From CAISIP01 sp038326025 (lineage in GTDB: Bacteria; Pseudomonadota; Gammaproteobacteria; Burkholderiales; Burkholderiaceae_C): 64,000 bases of DNA. Where the stretch lies: NCBI GenBank assembly GCA_038326025.1, contig JBBQJP010000001.1, forward strand, positions 135,060-199,059, in the 5' to 3' direction. How positions within the stretch are numbered: position 1 is the stretch's first letter; each line of letters begins with the position of its first letter. The translations under genes and the position numbers were made by a program. Below the pieces are notes generated by a model. That model saw nothing but the letters and a program-made list of their open reading frames with translations, searched no databases and had not been told where the DNA came from. Of this stretch, positions 25,157 to 35,983 are shown in pieces.

Positions 25157-27019
25157 TCAGCGACGCGCCGGCGGCAAATCGGTACAACTGCCGTGCGCAA
25201 CCTCGGCTGCCATGCCGATGCTCTCACCCAAGGTCGGATGCGGATGGATGGTTTTGCCGATATCCACTGCATCGGCGCCCATTTCGATTGCCAGAGCTAC
25301 TTCACCGATCATGTCGCCGGCATGGGTTCCGACCATGCCGCCGCCCAGGATTTTGCCGTGACCATGCGCCTCAGGCGAATCGTCGAACAGCAATTTAGTG
25401 AACCCTTCGTCGCGACCATTGGCAATCGCCCGGCCGGACGCCGTCCACGGGAACAAGCCCTTCTTGACCTTGATACCTTGCGCCTTGGCCTGATCTTCGG
25501 TGAGGCCGACCCAGGCCACTTCCGGATCGGTGTAGGCGACACTGGGGATGACGCGGGCGTTGAAAGCCGCGCTGGCCAATTCCTTGTTGCCCTGCAACTC
25601 GCCCGCAATCACCTCGGCTGCCACATGTGCCTCATGCACGGCCTTGTGGGCCAGCATCGGCTGCCCGACGATGTCGCCAATGGCAAATATGTGGGGCACG
25701 TTCGTGCGCATCTGTATGTCGACCCCGATGAACCCGCGATCCGTGACGGACACGCCAGCCTTGTCGGCGGCGATCTTCTTGCCATTGGGCGAACGCCCCA
25801 CCGCCTGCAGCACCAGATCGTAGGTTTGTGGATCGGGGGCCTTGCCGCCCTCCTGGGCAGCAGCGAAAGTGACCTCAATGCCGGCGTCGGTCGCTTTGGC
25901 GCCCACGGTCTTGGTATTGAGCATGATGTTGTCAAAACGCGGGGCATTCATCTTCTGCCAGACCTTGACCAGATCACGGTCCGCGCCTTGCATCAGGCCA
26001 TCGAGCATTTCAACCACATCGAGCCGCGCGCCCAGCGTGCTGTATACCGTGCCCATTTCCAGGCCGATGATGCCGCCGCCCAGGATCAGCATGCGCTTGG
26101 GTACCTGCTTGAGTTCCAGCGCGCCGGTGGAGTCGACCACACGCGGATCGTCCGGCATGAACGGCAGGCGCACTGCCTGCGAGCCCGCCGCAATGATGCA
26201 ACTGCGAAAACCGATGGTTTGTTTCTTGCCGGTCTTCTTCTGCGCGTCACCGCTGGTTTCCTCGACCTGCACATGGTTGGGACCGACAAAGCTGCCGTAT
26301 CCCCGCACGGTTGTCACCTTGCGCATCTTGGCCATGGCCGCCAGACCGCCGGTGAGCTTGGTCACGACTTTTCCCTTGTGGGCGCGCAACTTGTCGATGT
26401 CCACCAGCGGATCCGGGTAGTTCACACCCAGATCGGCAAAGTGACGCACCTCGTCCATCACGGCGGCAACGTGCAGCAAGGCCTTGGATGGGATGCAACC
26501 GACATTCAGGCAAACACCGCCGAGAGCAGCATAACGCTCGACCAACACCACCTTGAGGCCCAGATCGGCGGCACGAAATGCGGCCGAGTAACCACCGGGT
26601 CCGGCGCCCAGTACCAACACATCACACTCCAGATCGACGGCACCTGAGAATGCCGGAACCGCGGCCATGGGTGCGCTGCTCGCCGCCTTGGCAGGAGCGG
26701 CTGGTGCCGGCGCAGCTGCCGCTGGTGCCGGCGCGGCCGCTGGCGCAGGGGAAGCCGCCGGGGTCGCAGCAGAGCTTTCAGCTGACGCCTCGATCATCAG
26801 GATGACCGAGCCTTCGGCCACCTTGTCACCGAGCTTGACCTTGAGCTCCTTCACCACGCCAGCATGGGACGCGGGAATCTCCATTGAAGCCTTGTCGCTT
26901 TCGACGGTGATCAATGACTGCTCGGGTGCGATCGTGTCGCCTGGCTTGACCATCAGTTCAATAACCGTCACTTCGGCAAAATCGCCAATGTCCGGAACCT
27001 TGATTTCCATTTGCGCCAT
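25157..27019 (-). CDS. lpdA: Dihydrolipoyl dehydrogenase (E3) of pyruvate dehydrogenase, with N-terminal lipoyl domain
   Basis: E3 of the pyruvate dehydrogenase complex. The 620-aa protein is longer than a plain E3 (about 475 aa) because residues 1-78 form a lipoyl domain (ITVESDKASMEIPASHAGVV, lipoylated Lys in SDKAS), joined by an Ala/Pro-rich linker (about 80-120) to the flavoprotein. The latter has VLGAGPGGYSAAFRAA, redox disulfide GGVCLNVGCIPSKALL, ILGGGIIGLEMG and the His-Glu pair in HPHPTLGES. Lipoylated E3 proteins of this kind are known from betaproteobacteria such as Ralstonia. Third gene of aceE-aceF-lpdA, 92 bases after aceF. Confidence 0.95.
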   Translation of the reverse strand: MAQMEIKVPDIGDFAEVTVIELMVKPGDTIAPEQSLITVESDKASMEIPASHAGVVKELKVKLGDKVAEGSVILMIEASAESSAATPAASPAPAAAPAPAAAAPAPAAPAKAASSAPMAAVPAFSGAVDLECDVLVLGAGPGGYSAAFRAADLGLKVVLVERYAALGGVCLNVGCIPSKALLHVAAVMDEVRHFADLGVNYPDPLVDIDKLRAHKGKVVTKLTGGLAAMAKMRKVTTVRGYGSFVGPNHVQVEETSGDAQKKTGKKQTIGFRSCIIAAGSQAVRLPFMPDDPRVVDSTGALELKQVPKRMLILGGGIIGLEMGTVYSTLGARLDVVEMLDGLMQGADRDLVKVWQKMNAPRFDNIMLNTKTVGAKATDAGIEVTFAAAQEGGKAPDPQTYDLVLQAVGRSPNGKKIAADKAGVSVTDRGFIGVDIQMRTNVPHIFAIGDIVGQPMLAHKAVHEAHVAAEVIAGELQGNKELASAAFNARVIPSVAYTDPEVAWVGLTEDQAKAQGIKVKKGLFPWTASGRAIANGRDEGFTKLLFDDSPEAHGHGKILGGGMVGTHAGDMIGEVALAIEMGADAVDIGKTIHPHPTLGESIGMAAEVAHGSCTDLPPARR

Positions 27020-27111
27020 GAGATCGTTCCTCTCGTATTGCTAGTCCATTTTGCGGGCAGCCATGCCGGTGGCGGCACTGCCCGCGCGGGGTGGTATTCG
27101 CGCCGCAGACG

Positions 27112-28794
27112 CTATAAAAGCACCCTGCGGAAATCGCCCAGGATCTGGCCAAGGTAGACGTTGAACCGGGCCGCAGCCGCACCGTCGATGACGCGGTGGT
27201 CCCAGCTCAGCGACAGCGGCAACATCAGCCTTGGCACAAATTCCGAGCCGTTCCAGACCGGTTCGGTTGTGGAGCGGCAGACACCCAGGATGGCCACTTC
27301 CGGCGCATTGATGATCGGCGTGAAATAGCGCCCACCAATGCCGCCGAGCGAGGAAATCGTGAAACTGGCGCCAGACATCTCGGCCGGGCTGAGTTTGCCG
27401 TCACGCGCCTTCTTGGCCAGTTCGCCCATCTCCTTGGAGATCTGCATTACGCCCTTCTTGTCGGCATCCTTGATCACCGGCACCATCAGGCCGTTTGGCG
27501 TGTCAGCCGCAAAACCCATATGGAAGTACTGTTTGTACACCAGCTGGTCACCATCGATGGATGCGTTGAACTCAGGGAATTTACGCATCGCGGCGACGCA
27601 GGCCTTGATCAGGAAAGCCAGCATCGTGACCTTTGCACCTGACTTCTCGTTTTCCTTGTTGGTCGACACGCGGAACGCCTCGAGATCGGTGATATCGGCA
27701 TCGTCATGGTTGGTGACGTGCGGAATCATGACCCAGTTGCGGTGCAGGTTGGCGCCGCTGATCTTCTTGATGCGGGACATGTCCTTGCGCTCGACCGGAC
27801 CGAACTTGGAAAAGTCGACCTTCGGCCACGGAATCAATCCCAGCCCGGCGCCGTCGCCAGAACCCGAACCGCTGCCTTGCGCCTTCGCGGCGGCCTGGGT
27901 ACGGGTGCTCCCGGCCATGACAGCGCGCGTGAAGGACTGCACGTCCGCTTCGGTAATTCGTCCTTTGGCGCCGCTACCCTTGATTTCGCCCAGGGGCACA
28001 CCGAGTTCGCGTGCGAATTTGCGCACGGACGGCGACGCATGGGGCAATCCGGCCGAAACCGGAACCGTCGGGTCATGGGCTGGAACGGGCGCGCTGGCCG
28101 GTGAAGCAGCCGCAGCAGGCGCCGCAGCGGCGGCAGGAGCGGCTGCCTCAGCAGCCGCCGGAGCCGGCGTCACTGGCGCGGCCGCTGCTGGAGACGACCC
28201 TGCAGCCGGCAAAACCACGGCCAGCTGATCACCGATGTTGATCTTGTCACCGAGTTTGACCAGGATCTCCTGAACCACGCCCGCAACGCTTGAGGGTATC
28301 TCCATCGAAGCCTTGTCCGACTCCACGGTGATCAACGACTGTTCGACCTTGACGGTATCGCCCACCTTGACCAGTACCTCGATCACGGCGACATCCTTGA
28401 AGTCGCCGATATCGGGCACCATGACCTGTACCGGACCGCTGGCGCCGGCTCCAGGCGCAGCGGCGGCAGCGGGTGTTGCAGCTGCAGGCGTAGCGGCCGG
28501 TGCAGCTTCAGCTGCGGGGGCAGCAGCCGGAGCCGGCGCGGCGGCATCGGAATCGCCTTGCACCTCAATGTGGGCGATCACCACGCCCTGCTTGACCTTG
28601 TCGCCGAGCTTGACCACGATGTCCTTGACGACACCGGCATGGCTGGACGGAATTTCCATCGACGCCTTGTCGGACTCCACGGTGATCAAGGATTGTTCGA
28701 CCTTGACCACGTCGCCGGGTTTGACCAGCAATTCGATCACTGCCACTTCATCAAAGTCGCCGATGTCCGGCACTTGAATGTCTACCAACGCCAT
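27112..28794 (-). CDS. aceF: Dihydrolipoamide acetyltransferase (E2) of pyruvate dehydrogenase
   Basis: Core acetyltransferase of the pyruvate dehydrogenase complex. The 560-aa protein has two lipoyl domains (about residues 1-78 and 118-195, each with VEQSLITVESDKASMEIPSS), two long Ala/Pro linkers, a peripheral-subunit-binding domain (about 250-290, SPSVRKFARELGVPLGEI) and a catalytic domain ending in SWDHRVIDGAAAARF. The two lipoyl domains are nearly identical in protein and strongly similar in DNA, an internal duplication. Located 80 bases downstream of aceE in the same operon. Confidence 0.96.
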   Translation of the reverse strand: MALVDIQVPDIGDFDEVAVIELLVKPGDVVKVEQSLITVESDKASMEIPSSHAGVVKDIVVKLGDKVKQGVVIAHIEVQGDSDAAAPAPAAAPAAEAAPAATPAAATPAAAAAPGAGASGPVQVMVPDIGDFKDVAVIEVLVKVGDTVKVEQSLITVESDKASMEIPSSVAGVVQEILVKLGDKINIGDQLAVVLPAAGSSPAAAAPVTPAPAAAEAAAPAAAAAPAAAASPASAPVPAHDPTVPVSAGLPHASPSVRKFARELGVPLGEIKGSGAKGRITEADVQSFTRAVMAGSTRTQAAAKAQGSGSGSGDGAGLGLIPWPKVDFSKFGPVERKDMSRIKKISGANLHRNWVMIPHVTNHDDADITDLEAFRVSTNKENEKSGAKVTMLAFLIKACVAAMRKFPEFNASIDGDQLVYKQYFHMGFAADTPNGLMVPVIKDADKKGVMQISKEMGELAKKARDGKLSPAEMSGASFTISSLGGIGGRYFTPIINAPEVAILGVCRSTTEPVWNGSEFVPRLMLPLSLSWDHRVIDGAAAARFNVYLGQILGDFRRVLL

Positions 28795-28874
28795 GTTCTT
28801 GCCTCCAGATTTTGTTGTGCGCTAAGCGCCGCAATGGCCTGCCGGCATCGCTGCCAGTCGGGTGGGATCGATCG

Positions 28875-31580
<2,706 letters not shown>

Positions 31581-31743
31581 GTTTGTCTCCTTCGAATTGA
31601 TGCAATTTGGTTACTGTAGGCGAATTTTCGCATAACTATTCCGACTTTTCAAATCATGCCTGTTGAATTCACCATGTGAAATAGACATCGACGCCGACAA
31701 CCCGACCATATCGCCTTTCTGGACCGTCCCATACACTCGCCGC
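31581..31743. promoter_or_regulatory. Divergent promoter region, aceE versus histidine kinase
   Basis: About 160 bases between divergent start codons, AT-rich at 31600-31680 compared with the coding flanks. It should hold the pyruvate dehydrogenase operon promoter and that of the two-component system. No unambiguous operator was identified by eye. Confidence 0.4.
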
Positions 31744-34287
31744 ATGACTTCCGATCCACCGCGCAGCGCCCAGTCGCCTGGCGCAGCCGCCGAACGCGTC
31801 CGCCATTGGTGGTGGCAGCTCAATGCGCGGCGCCAGGATCGATTTGCCGTGCTCGCGCCGCTTCTGGCGGTGATGTTGTTCCTCGCGGCGATCGTTGCCG
31901 CATTCGCTTACCTGCGTCTGGAAGAGATCGATCGCGAACACGAAGCGGTGCGCCGCGATGTCGAATACACGCAGCAACGCCTGCGTCTGCGACTGCTGGA
32001 GCGGCAGGAGCAACTGATGCGCATCGCGCGCGACATTTCCAACCGCGACCTGGATACCGAAGAATTCCAGGTCCGTGCCGAGGCACTGGTGATCCAGTAT
32101 CCCGATCTCGAACGCCTGAGCTGGATTGACCAGAACCAGCGCATCCGCGCCACCTATGCCACTGCCAGCCTGCAACCCGGGGCGGCACCGCAAGCGGGCG
32201 AAGTTCTCTCACCCGGCGAGACACACAACATTTTTTTGCTTGCGCAAGAGACGATGCAGCCGATATACGCGCAGCGCGCAGCCAGCAGCGCTGCCGTGCC
32301 GTTATTGCAATTGCATATTCCGATGAACGACGGCACCCGTTTTGTCGGCGTCGTGCTGGCGGAATACTCGGTGGACGGGCTGTACCGTTACGGTGTCCCG
32401 GCCGAAGTGTCCGCGCGGTATGCGATTTCACTGCTCGACGACAAGGGCGTGAAGCTGGCCGGCACCAGTGTGCCGGCGCGCAATCCGGCCGGCCGCCTGC
32501 TGCCCTGGGTCGTGCCAGTCAACGAGTATGAAGTGCCAGTCTCGCCCGTGGGCAACGGTCTGGTGCTGCGCGCACAGGCCTACCGAACGTCACTGGGCGT
32601 GATCGGCAGCGGCCTGTTCTGGCTCGTCAGCGTGCTCAGCATCATGACCGCCTGGATGCTGATTGCCAATTGGCGCCACAACCGGCGCCGCCACCAGGCT
32701 CAGCAAGCGCTGGTCGCCGAGACCAATTTCCGCCGCGCAATGGAAAACTCCATGCTCACTGGCATGCGGGCCATGGATCTGCAAGGGCGCATCACCTATG
32801 TCAACGCCGCGTTTTGTCAGATGACCGGCTGGAGCGAGTCCGAGTTAGTGGGCCGCACCGCGCCGTTCCCCTATTGGCCCGACACCGATCACGAAAACCT
32901 CAGCCAGTTGCTCAATGCCGAATTGACCGGTCAGGCCGCGACGCCCGGCGGCGTACAGATGCGGGTCAAGCGGCCCGACAACTCGCTGTTCGATGCCCGT
33001 CTGTATGTGTCGCCGTTGATCGACACCCGTGGCACGCAAAGCGGCTGGATCACGGCGATGACCGATATCACCGAACCCAACCGCATCCGCGAACAGTTGT
33101 CGGCGTCGTTCGAACGTTTCACCACGGTGCTTGAGGCGCTGGACGCTTCGATTTCGGTGGCGCCGCTGGGCAGCGACGAGATGCTTTTTGCCAACAAGCT
33201 GTATCGGCTATGGTTCGGAAACCAGACCGAAGGTCACCTGCGTCTGGTGGCACAGGCTGGCATTCCTGCGCAACCGGTGAATGACGATGGTTTGGACCAT
33301 GTCGACGCGTTTGCCGGCATGCCGACCGACGTGTTGCCCGATGCCGAGCCGGAGAACGCTGAGATTTACCTGAGTGAACTCGGACGCTGGCTCGAGGTGC
33401 GAACGCGTTACCTGAGCTGGGTCGACGGCCGGCTCGCGCAAATGGTGATCGCCACCGACATCACGGCGCGTCGCCTGGCCGAACAGCAGGCTGCGGCGCA
33501 GGCTGACCGCGCGCAGAATGCCAGCCGTCTGATCACGATGGGCGAGATGGCATCGAGCGTTGCGCACGAGCTCAATCAGCCTTTGACCGCGATCAACAAC
33601 TACTGCCACGGCATGATCTCGCGCATCCAGTCGAAGCAAATCAAGGAACAGGACCTGCTCAATGCGCTCGAGAAAACGGCGCGCCAGGCGCACCGTGCTG
33701 GCCAGATCATTCAGCGCATCCGATCCTTCGTCAAACGCAGTGAACCCAAACGCTCCTGGTCACGTATCAACGACATGGTCGACGAAGCGGTCGAACTCGC
33801 CGACATCGAGTTGCGTCGACGCAATGTTCGATTGAGCTGCAACGTGGCACCACGCCTGCCGATGCTGCTGGTCGATCCGATCCTGATCGAACAGGTGCTG
33901 ATCAACCTGCTTAAAAACGCCGCCGAATCGATCGATACCGCACAACGGCCGACGTCGGTACGCAAGGTGGAGCTGACGGTCAAGGAGGCGGTCGTCGACG
34001 AGCGTCAGATGGTGGAGTTCACGGTGCTCGATACTGGTAGCGGCCTGGCGCCTGAAGTGCTCGACCGCTTGTACGAGGCCTTCTATTCGACCAAGAGCTA
34101 CGGCATGGGAATCGGCCTGAGTCTGTGCCGCTCCATTGTTGAATCCCACCAGGGGCGAATGCGCGGCGAGAACCTCTACAATGGCGCCGAGGTAATGGGC
34201 TGCCGATTCGCTTTCTGGCTGCCCGTAGGCGAACCCGCCAGCCTCACTTCCGAGCCGCGAAGCAAACCCATCAAGACCCCAGGATAG
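31744..34287 (+). CDS. Membrane-bound PAS sensor histidine kinase
   Basis: Sensor kinase of a two-component pair with the FixJ-like regulator that follows 4 bases later. The 847-aa protein has a first membrane helix at about residues 33-54, a periplasmic sensing region of about 230 residues, a second helix at about 287-310, a PAS domain at about 325-440 (ENSMLTGMRAMDLQGRITYVN), a second PAS-like region to about 580, the HisKA H-box SSVAHELNQPLTAINNY (His about 605), and a HATPase domain with NLLKNAAESI, DTGSGL and GMGIGLSLCRSI. The H-box type and periplasmic double-helix topology resemble DctB/FixL-class kinases. The ATG at 31744 is preferred to an upstream one at 31663. Divergent from aceE; the ligand is unknown. 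Confidence 0.9.
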   Translation: MTSDPPRSAQSPGAAAERVRHWWWQLNARRQDRFAVLAPLLAVMLFLAAIVAAFAYLRLEEIDREHEAVRRDVEYTQQRLRLRLLERQEQLMRIARDISNRDLDTEEFQVRAEALVIQYPDLERLSWIDQNQRIRATYATASLQPGAAPQAGEVLSPGETHNIFLLAQETMQPIYAQRAASSAAVPLLQLHIPMNDGTRFVGVVLAEYSVDGLYRYGVPAEVSARYAISLLDDKGVKLAGTSVPARNPAGRLLPWVVPVNEYEVPVSPVGNGLVLRAQAYRTSLGVIGSGLFWLVSVLSIMTAWMLIANWRHNRRRHQAQQALVAETNFRRAMENSMLTGMRAMDLQGRITYVNAAFCQMTGWSESELVGRTAPFPYWPDTDHENLSQLLNAELTGQAATPGGVQMRVKRPDNSLFDARLYVSPLIDTRGTQSGWITAMTDITEPNRIREQLSASFERFTTVLEALDASISVAPLGSDEMLFANKLYRLWFGNQTEGHLRLVAQAGIPAQPVNDDGLDHVDAFAGMPTDVLPDAEPENAEIYLSELGRWLEVRTRYLSWVDGRLAQMVIATDITARRLAEQQAAAQADRAQNASRLITMGEMASSVAHELNQPLTAINNYCHGMISRIQSKQIKEQDLLNALEKTARQAHRAGQIIQRIRSFVKRSEPKRSWSRINDMVDEAVELADIELRRRNVRLSCNVAPRLPMLLVDPILIEQVLINLLKNAAESIDTAQRPTSVRKVELTVKEAVVDERQMVEFTVLDTGSGLAPEVLDRLYEAFYSTKSYGMGIGLSLCRSIVESHQGRMRGENLYNGAEVMGCRFAFWLPVGEPASLTSEPRSKPIKTPG

Positions 34288-34291
34288 CCGC

Positions 34292-34921
34292 ATGAGTCTG
34301 ATTCCCAAGAAGGGTACCGTCTATGTCGTCGACGATGACGAGGCCGTACGCGATTCCTTGCAATGGCTGCTTGAGGGCAAAGATTACCGGGTGCGCTGCT
34401 TCGATTCCGCGGAATCATTCCTGAGTCGCTACGACGCCCGCGAGGTGGCCTGTCTGATCGTTGACATCCGCATGGGCGGCATGACCGGCCTCGAACTGCA
34501 GAACCGCCTGATCGACAACCATTCTCCGCTGCCCATTGTGTTCATCACCGGCCATGGCGACGTACCAATGGCCGTGGACACGATGAAAAAAGGTGCGATG
34601 GATTTCATCCAGAAGCCATTCAAGGAAGACCAGCTGCTGCGCCTGGTCGAGCGCATGCTCGAACACGCCAAGGGCACCTTCGCCGATCACCAGCTCGCGG
34701 CCAGCCGAGACGCGCTGCTGTCCAAATTGACGCTGCGCGAGTCCCAGGTGCTCGAGCGCATCGTCGCCGGGCGACTTAATAAGCAGATGGCCGATGACCT
34801 GGGCATCAGCATCAAGACGGTGGAGGCCCATCGCGCCAACATCATGGAAAAACTCAATGCCAACACGGTGGCAGACCTGCTCAAGATAGCACTGGGCCAG
34901 AACGCACCGGCGAAGACCTGA
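34292..34921 (+). CDS. FixJ/TtrR-type response regulator with LuxR HTH
   Basis: Partner of the preceding kinase. The 209-aa protein has a receiver domain (acidic pocket VVDDDEAVRDSL, phosphoacceptor Asp in LIVDIRMGGMTGLE, switch residues in VFITGHGDVPMAV and the Lys of IQKPF) and a C-terminal LuxR/GerE helix-turn-helix (LTLRESQVLERIVAGRLNKQ, IKTVEAHRANIMEKL), the NarL/FixJ arrangement. Targets are unknown; the shared intergenic region with aceE makes the pyruvate dehydrogenase operon a candidate. Four bases separate it from the kinase stop, so both are one transcription unit; folD follows 53 bases later. Confidence 0.92.
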   Translation: MSLIPKKGTVYVVDDDEAVRDSLQWLLEGKDYRVRCFDSAESFLSRYDAREVACLIVDIRMGGMTGLELQNRLIDNHSPLPIVFITGHGDVPMAVDTMKKGAMDFIQKPFKEDQLLRLVERMLEHAKGTFADHQLAASRDALLSKLTLRESQVLERIVAGRLNKQMADDLGISIKTVEAHRANIMEKLNANTVADLLKIALGQNAPAKT

Positions 34922-34974
34922 TTTCGTTTCAACTGGCGGCGTCCGATGGCGCCGCATCTCCCCCGAGTTCCGAC

Positions 34975-35841
34975 ATGACGACATCCCCCTCGGCCCAGCT
35001 CATCGACGGTGTTGCGCTGTCACGCCAATTGCGTAGTGAAGTCGCACGCGAGGCCAGCGCCCTGACCCAACGCGGCGTTCGGCCCGGCCTGGCCGTCATT
35101 CTGGTCGGTGAGGATTCGGCCAGCCAGGTTTATGTGCGCAACAAGATCAAGGCCTGCGAGGAAGCCGGCCTGCATTCGGTGTTCGAGAAATACGACGTCA
35201 CCCTGAGTCAGGCGGAATTGCTCACGCGCATCGAGGCGCTGAATTCAGACAAGGCCATCCACGGCATCCTGGTGCAAATGCCTTTGCCAAAACACATCGA
35301 CCCGCATTGCGTGATCGAGACCATCGCCACGTCCAAGGACGTCGATGGTTTCTCGACGCAAAGCGCGGGCGAATTGATGACTGGTGCGCCTGGTTTCAAT
35401 CCGTGTACGCCGTATGGCTGCATGAAGCTGATCGAGTCCACCGGAATCGACTTGCGCGGCAAACATGCGGTCGTGATCGGTCGCAGCAATACCGTGGGCA
35501 AACCCATGGCCGTGATGCTGTTGCAGAAAAACGCAACCGTGACCATTTGCCACAGTGCCACACAGGACCTGAAGTCGCACACACTGCAGGCCGATGTCAT
35601 CGTTGCGGCCGTCGGTCGACGCAACGTGCTGACTGCCGACATGGTGAAACCAGGGGCGGTGGTCATCGATGTGGGCATGAACCGTAACGATGATGGCAAG
35701 TTGTGTGGCGATGTCGACTTTGCCGGCATACGCAAGGTCGCCGGTCACATCACGCCGGTTCCGGGCGGTGTCGGGCCGATGACAATTACCATGCTGCTGG
35801 TCAATACGTTGCAAGCGGCGCAGCGCGCAGCCACCTTGTAA
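34975..35841 (+). CDS. folD: Bifunctional methylenetetrahydrofolate dehydrogenase/cyclohydrolase
   Basis: Interconverts 5,10-methylene-, methenyl- and 10-formyl-tetrahydrofolate in one-carbon metabolism. The 288-aa length is standard. Signature segments are present: SQVYVRNKIKACEEAG with the catalytic Lys/Tyr, HGILVQMPLPKHID, the NADP-binding VVIGRSNTVGKPMAVMLL, and the C-terminal TPVPGGVGPMTITMLL. It follows the response regulator gene by 53 bases on the same strand, so partial read-through is possible, although folD is a housekeeping gene. Confidence 0.97.
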   Translation: MTTSPSAQLIDGVALSRQLRSEVAREASALTQRGVRPGLAVILVGEDSASQVYVRNKIKACEEAGLHSVFEKYDVTLSQAELLTRIEALNSDKAIHGILVQMPLPKHIDPHCVIETIATSKDVDGFSTQSAGELMTGAPGFNPCTPYGCMKLIESTGIDLRGKHAVVIGRSNTVGKPMAVMLLQKNATVTICHSATQDLKSHTLQADVIVAAVGRRNVLTADMVKPGAVVIDVGMNRNDDGKLCGDVDFAGIRKVAGHITPVPGGVGPMTITMLLVNTLQAAQRAATL

Positions 35842-35983
35842 ACTTGTTGTGGCGCCCTGATCTGGCATAAGGCGAGCCTGAAATAGCCCCTCACAACGAC
35901 CACATCCTTGGTTTCGGCTCAGACTTATTCTGCGTCGCCATAAGTGCGGCATGCGCCACTCACCACCAGGAAAAATCGAAGCC

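Noticed and set aside
25085..26647. 520-codon plus-strand frame antisense to lpdA
   Set aside because: No recognisable motifs; composition is typical of the complement of a GC-rich gene.
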